A stretch of DNA of 7,605 nucleotides from Alphaproteobacteria bacterium (GTDB lineage Bacteria > Pseudomonadota > Alphaproteobacteria > Rhizobiales > Beijerinckiaceae). The stretch is taken from the NCBI GenBank assembly GCA_009921785.1, contig RFXE01000081.1, forward strand, positions 1 to 7,605, read 5' to 3'. Below the pieces are notes generated by a model, which saw only the letters and a program-made list of their open reading frames with translations, made no database searches and had not been told where the DNA came from. A program made the position numbers and the translations under genes. This document shows positions 6,696 to 7,605 of the stretch, in pieces (position 1 is the stretch's first letter; each line of letters starts with the position of its first letter).

Positions 6696-6860
6696 GAAAT
6701 GTTCAAAATTACCCGATATCAAAGAAGTTTTGCTCTAAATATCAGCATTACTGGGCTGGCGCGTCATAATCCAGGATATCTATTTTTTTACATTATCAAA
6801 AATTGACGCATAGCTCTAATCTCAGGCCGTCCTAGCGTTTTTATATCTTTAACATATGAA

Positions 6861-6902
6861 CTATCGTTTAATTAGATTAAGATCGTTATCTGACAATGAT
6901 AG
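6861..6902 (+). repeat. Competing inverted repeat just upstream of the 6924 gene
   Basis: AATGATAG (6895-6902) can pair with CTATCGTT (6861-6868; 8 pairs including one G-T, 26-base loop). Alternatively its first six bases can pair with a second ATCGTT at 6882-6887 (7-base loop). The 3' arm ends 9 bases before the AGGAGG ribosome site (6912-6917). It could be an operator or a two-state leader, but in AT-rich DNA such pairing can arise by chance. Confidence 0.3.
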
Positions 6903-6923
6903 ACCACAAACAGGAGGTTTTTC

Positions 6924-7562
6924 ATGTTGATGAAGCTTGTATTGCTGGCTGCTGCGGTCATTATTATCGGATTGATCGTTTATCTCTTGCTCAATTTTTC
7001 CTTAAAATCTGATCCTGATCCACGCGAGGGTATACCTGAGAACGACCTTCTTAAGGCCAAGAATTTCAAATCGGTCTGTGAATATCTGTTGGAGTGTCCA
7101 GACTTTGTTGATCACAAAGAAGGCATCTTTCTATTGATCACGGATCTCGCCACGATTGCCCAGAAAGATAATGCCGTTTACGGTTTCAAGGAATGCCAGA
7201 AGGCGATTGATATCGGCTATGGTGAGACCAAACTGAAATTAATACTGAGTGATGTGGCCATGCCGTTGTCTCCAGAGGGCAACAATAATGAGGTGGGTAA
7301 CCTATTGGTCTTCTCAGGTTTTGACTGTGTTCTCAAAACAAAGGCAGAAGTCATTGAAAGTTCTCGAGGTCCGCGCTACCGGGTGTGGACCGATCAGGAA
7401 GCGGTGACTCTTGTTCAAGATGGATCGTGGCTGGGAGATCTGCAAGAACTTGTGCGACTTCTGGTTCAAACGGACGAACAACGCCTTGCCGGATCCAGCA
7501 TGTTCACGAGCGCAATGATGGGCGGTGCCATCGGTATTGCGATGAACGACTTCGACGAGTGA
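6924..7562 (+). CDS. Unrecognised single-pass membrane-anchored protein
   Basis: I do not recognise a family for this 212-aa protein. Residues 5-23 (LVLLAAAVIIIGLIVYLLL) form a clear N-terminal membrane segment without a signal-peptidase or lipobox cysteine, so it is probably an anchor. The rest (28-190) is an acidic soluble domain of mixed helix and strand with four cysteines (C52, C58, C91, C135). A glycine/methionine-rich hydrophobic stretch, MFTSAMMGGAIGIAM (193-207), precedes an acidic end (NDFDE). ATG 6924 has a perfect AGGAGG (6912-6917) 6 bases upstream; the in-frame ATG at 6930 is less well spaced. It follows the bactofilin gene by 228 bp on the same strand, so an own promoter is likely. 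Composition is AT-rich at the start and rises towards the end (33 G+C in 7501-7560). Confidence 0.8.
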   Translation: MLMKLVLLAAAVIIIGLIVYLLLNFSLKSDPDPREGIPENDLLKAKNFKSVCEYLLECPDFVDHKEGIFLLITDLATIAQKDNAVYGFKECQKAIDIGYGETKLKLILSDVAMPLSPEGNNNEVGNLLVFSGFDCVLKTKAEVIESSRGPRYRVWTDQEAVTLVQDGSWLGDLQELVRLLVQTDEQRLAGSSMFTSAMMGGAIGIAMNDFDE

Positions 7563-7605
7563 ATGACTCTCAGTCTTCTTGTATCAAAGGTAAAAATGAG
7601 AGAAT

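Noticed and set aside
6756..6789. Possible intrinsic terminator after the bactofilin gene (CTGG/CCAG then a run of seven T)
   Set aside because: The stem is only four pairs with an 11-base loop, and eight bases separate it from the T-run.
6803..6828. TTGACG as a -35 box for the 6924 gene
   Set aside because: At 16-18 bases downstream there is only GC-rich sequence (around GGCCGTC), not a -10 box.
7567..7602. CTCTCA/TGAGAG inverted repeat after the last gene
   Set aside because: Six-base arms with a 24-base loop at the window edge are expected by chance, and no T-run is visible before the window ends.

Overview
The window looks like chromosomal DNA from an alphaproteobacterium, most likely of the order Hyphomicrobiales (Rhizobiales). 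The main reason is the compact minus-strand run murA - DUF2948 - hisD - UPF0262 - low-molecular-weight phosphatase, a gene order I know as characteristic of that group. The genus cannot be settled from the sequence alone.

Layout, left to right. Positions 1-437 (minus) hold the N-terminal 145 codons of a 2-oxoglutarate/Fe(II) dioxygenase-like protein that runs off the left edge. A divergent spacer (438-618) contains a 36-bp palindromic element. Positions 619-1335 (plus) encode a dual-specificity-type phosphatase with an HCxxGxxRxG loop. It converges, with only 6 bp between stop codons, on the end of the minus-strand operon. Read in transcription order, that operon is: a 59-aa basic small protein (5556-5377), murA (5356-4061), an intergenic leader with a hairpin and a possible 18-codon ORF, a DUF2948 protein (3962-3588), hisD (3575-2280), a UPF0262 protein (2271-1792) and a low-molecular-weight phosphatase (1785-1342). 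Spacers are 6-20 bp except at murA-DUF2948 (98 bp), so one transcript is likely. The operon joins cell-wall precursor synthesis (MurA) and histidine synthesis (HisD) to conserved proteins of unknown role.

A 297-bp gene-free spacer rich in inverted repeats (5557-5853) separates the operon from a divergent tRNA-Thr(GGT) gene with encoded CCA (5854-5928). To its right the base composition changes: 6121-6180 has 20 G+C of 60, while sampled operon lines have 32/60 (2281-2340) and 43/60 (4981-5040). This AT-rich segment carries a bactofilin-type cytoskeletal protein (6126-6695) and an unrecognised single-pass membrane protein (6924-7562), each with a strong Shine-Dalgarno sequence. A tRNA 3' end followed by atypical DNA suggests an acquired segment, but no integrase and no second att copy lies inside the window.

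Most of the window is ordinary housekeeping sequence. The parts that deserve a second look are the AT-rich bactofilin/membrane-protein pair beside the tRNA, the murA-DUF2948 leader, and the structured spacer upstream of the murA operon. I found no CRISPR array, insertion sequence, rRNA gene or clear defence system.
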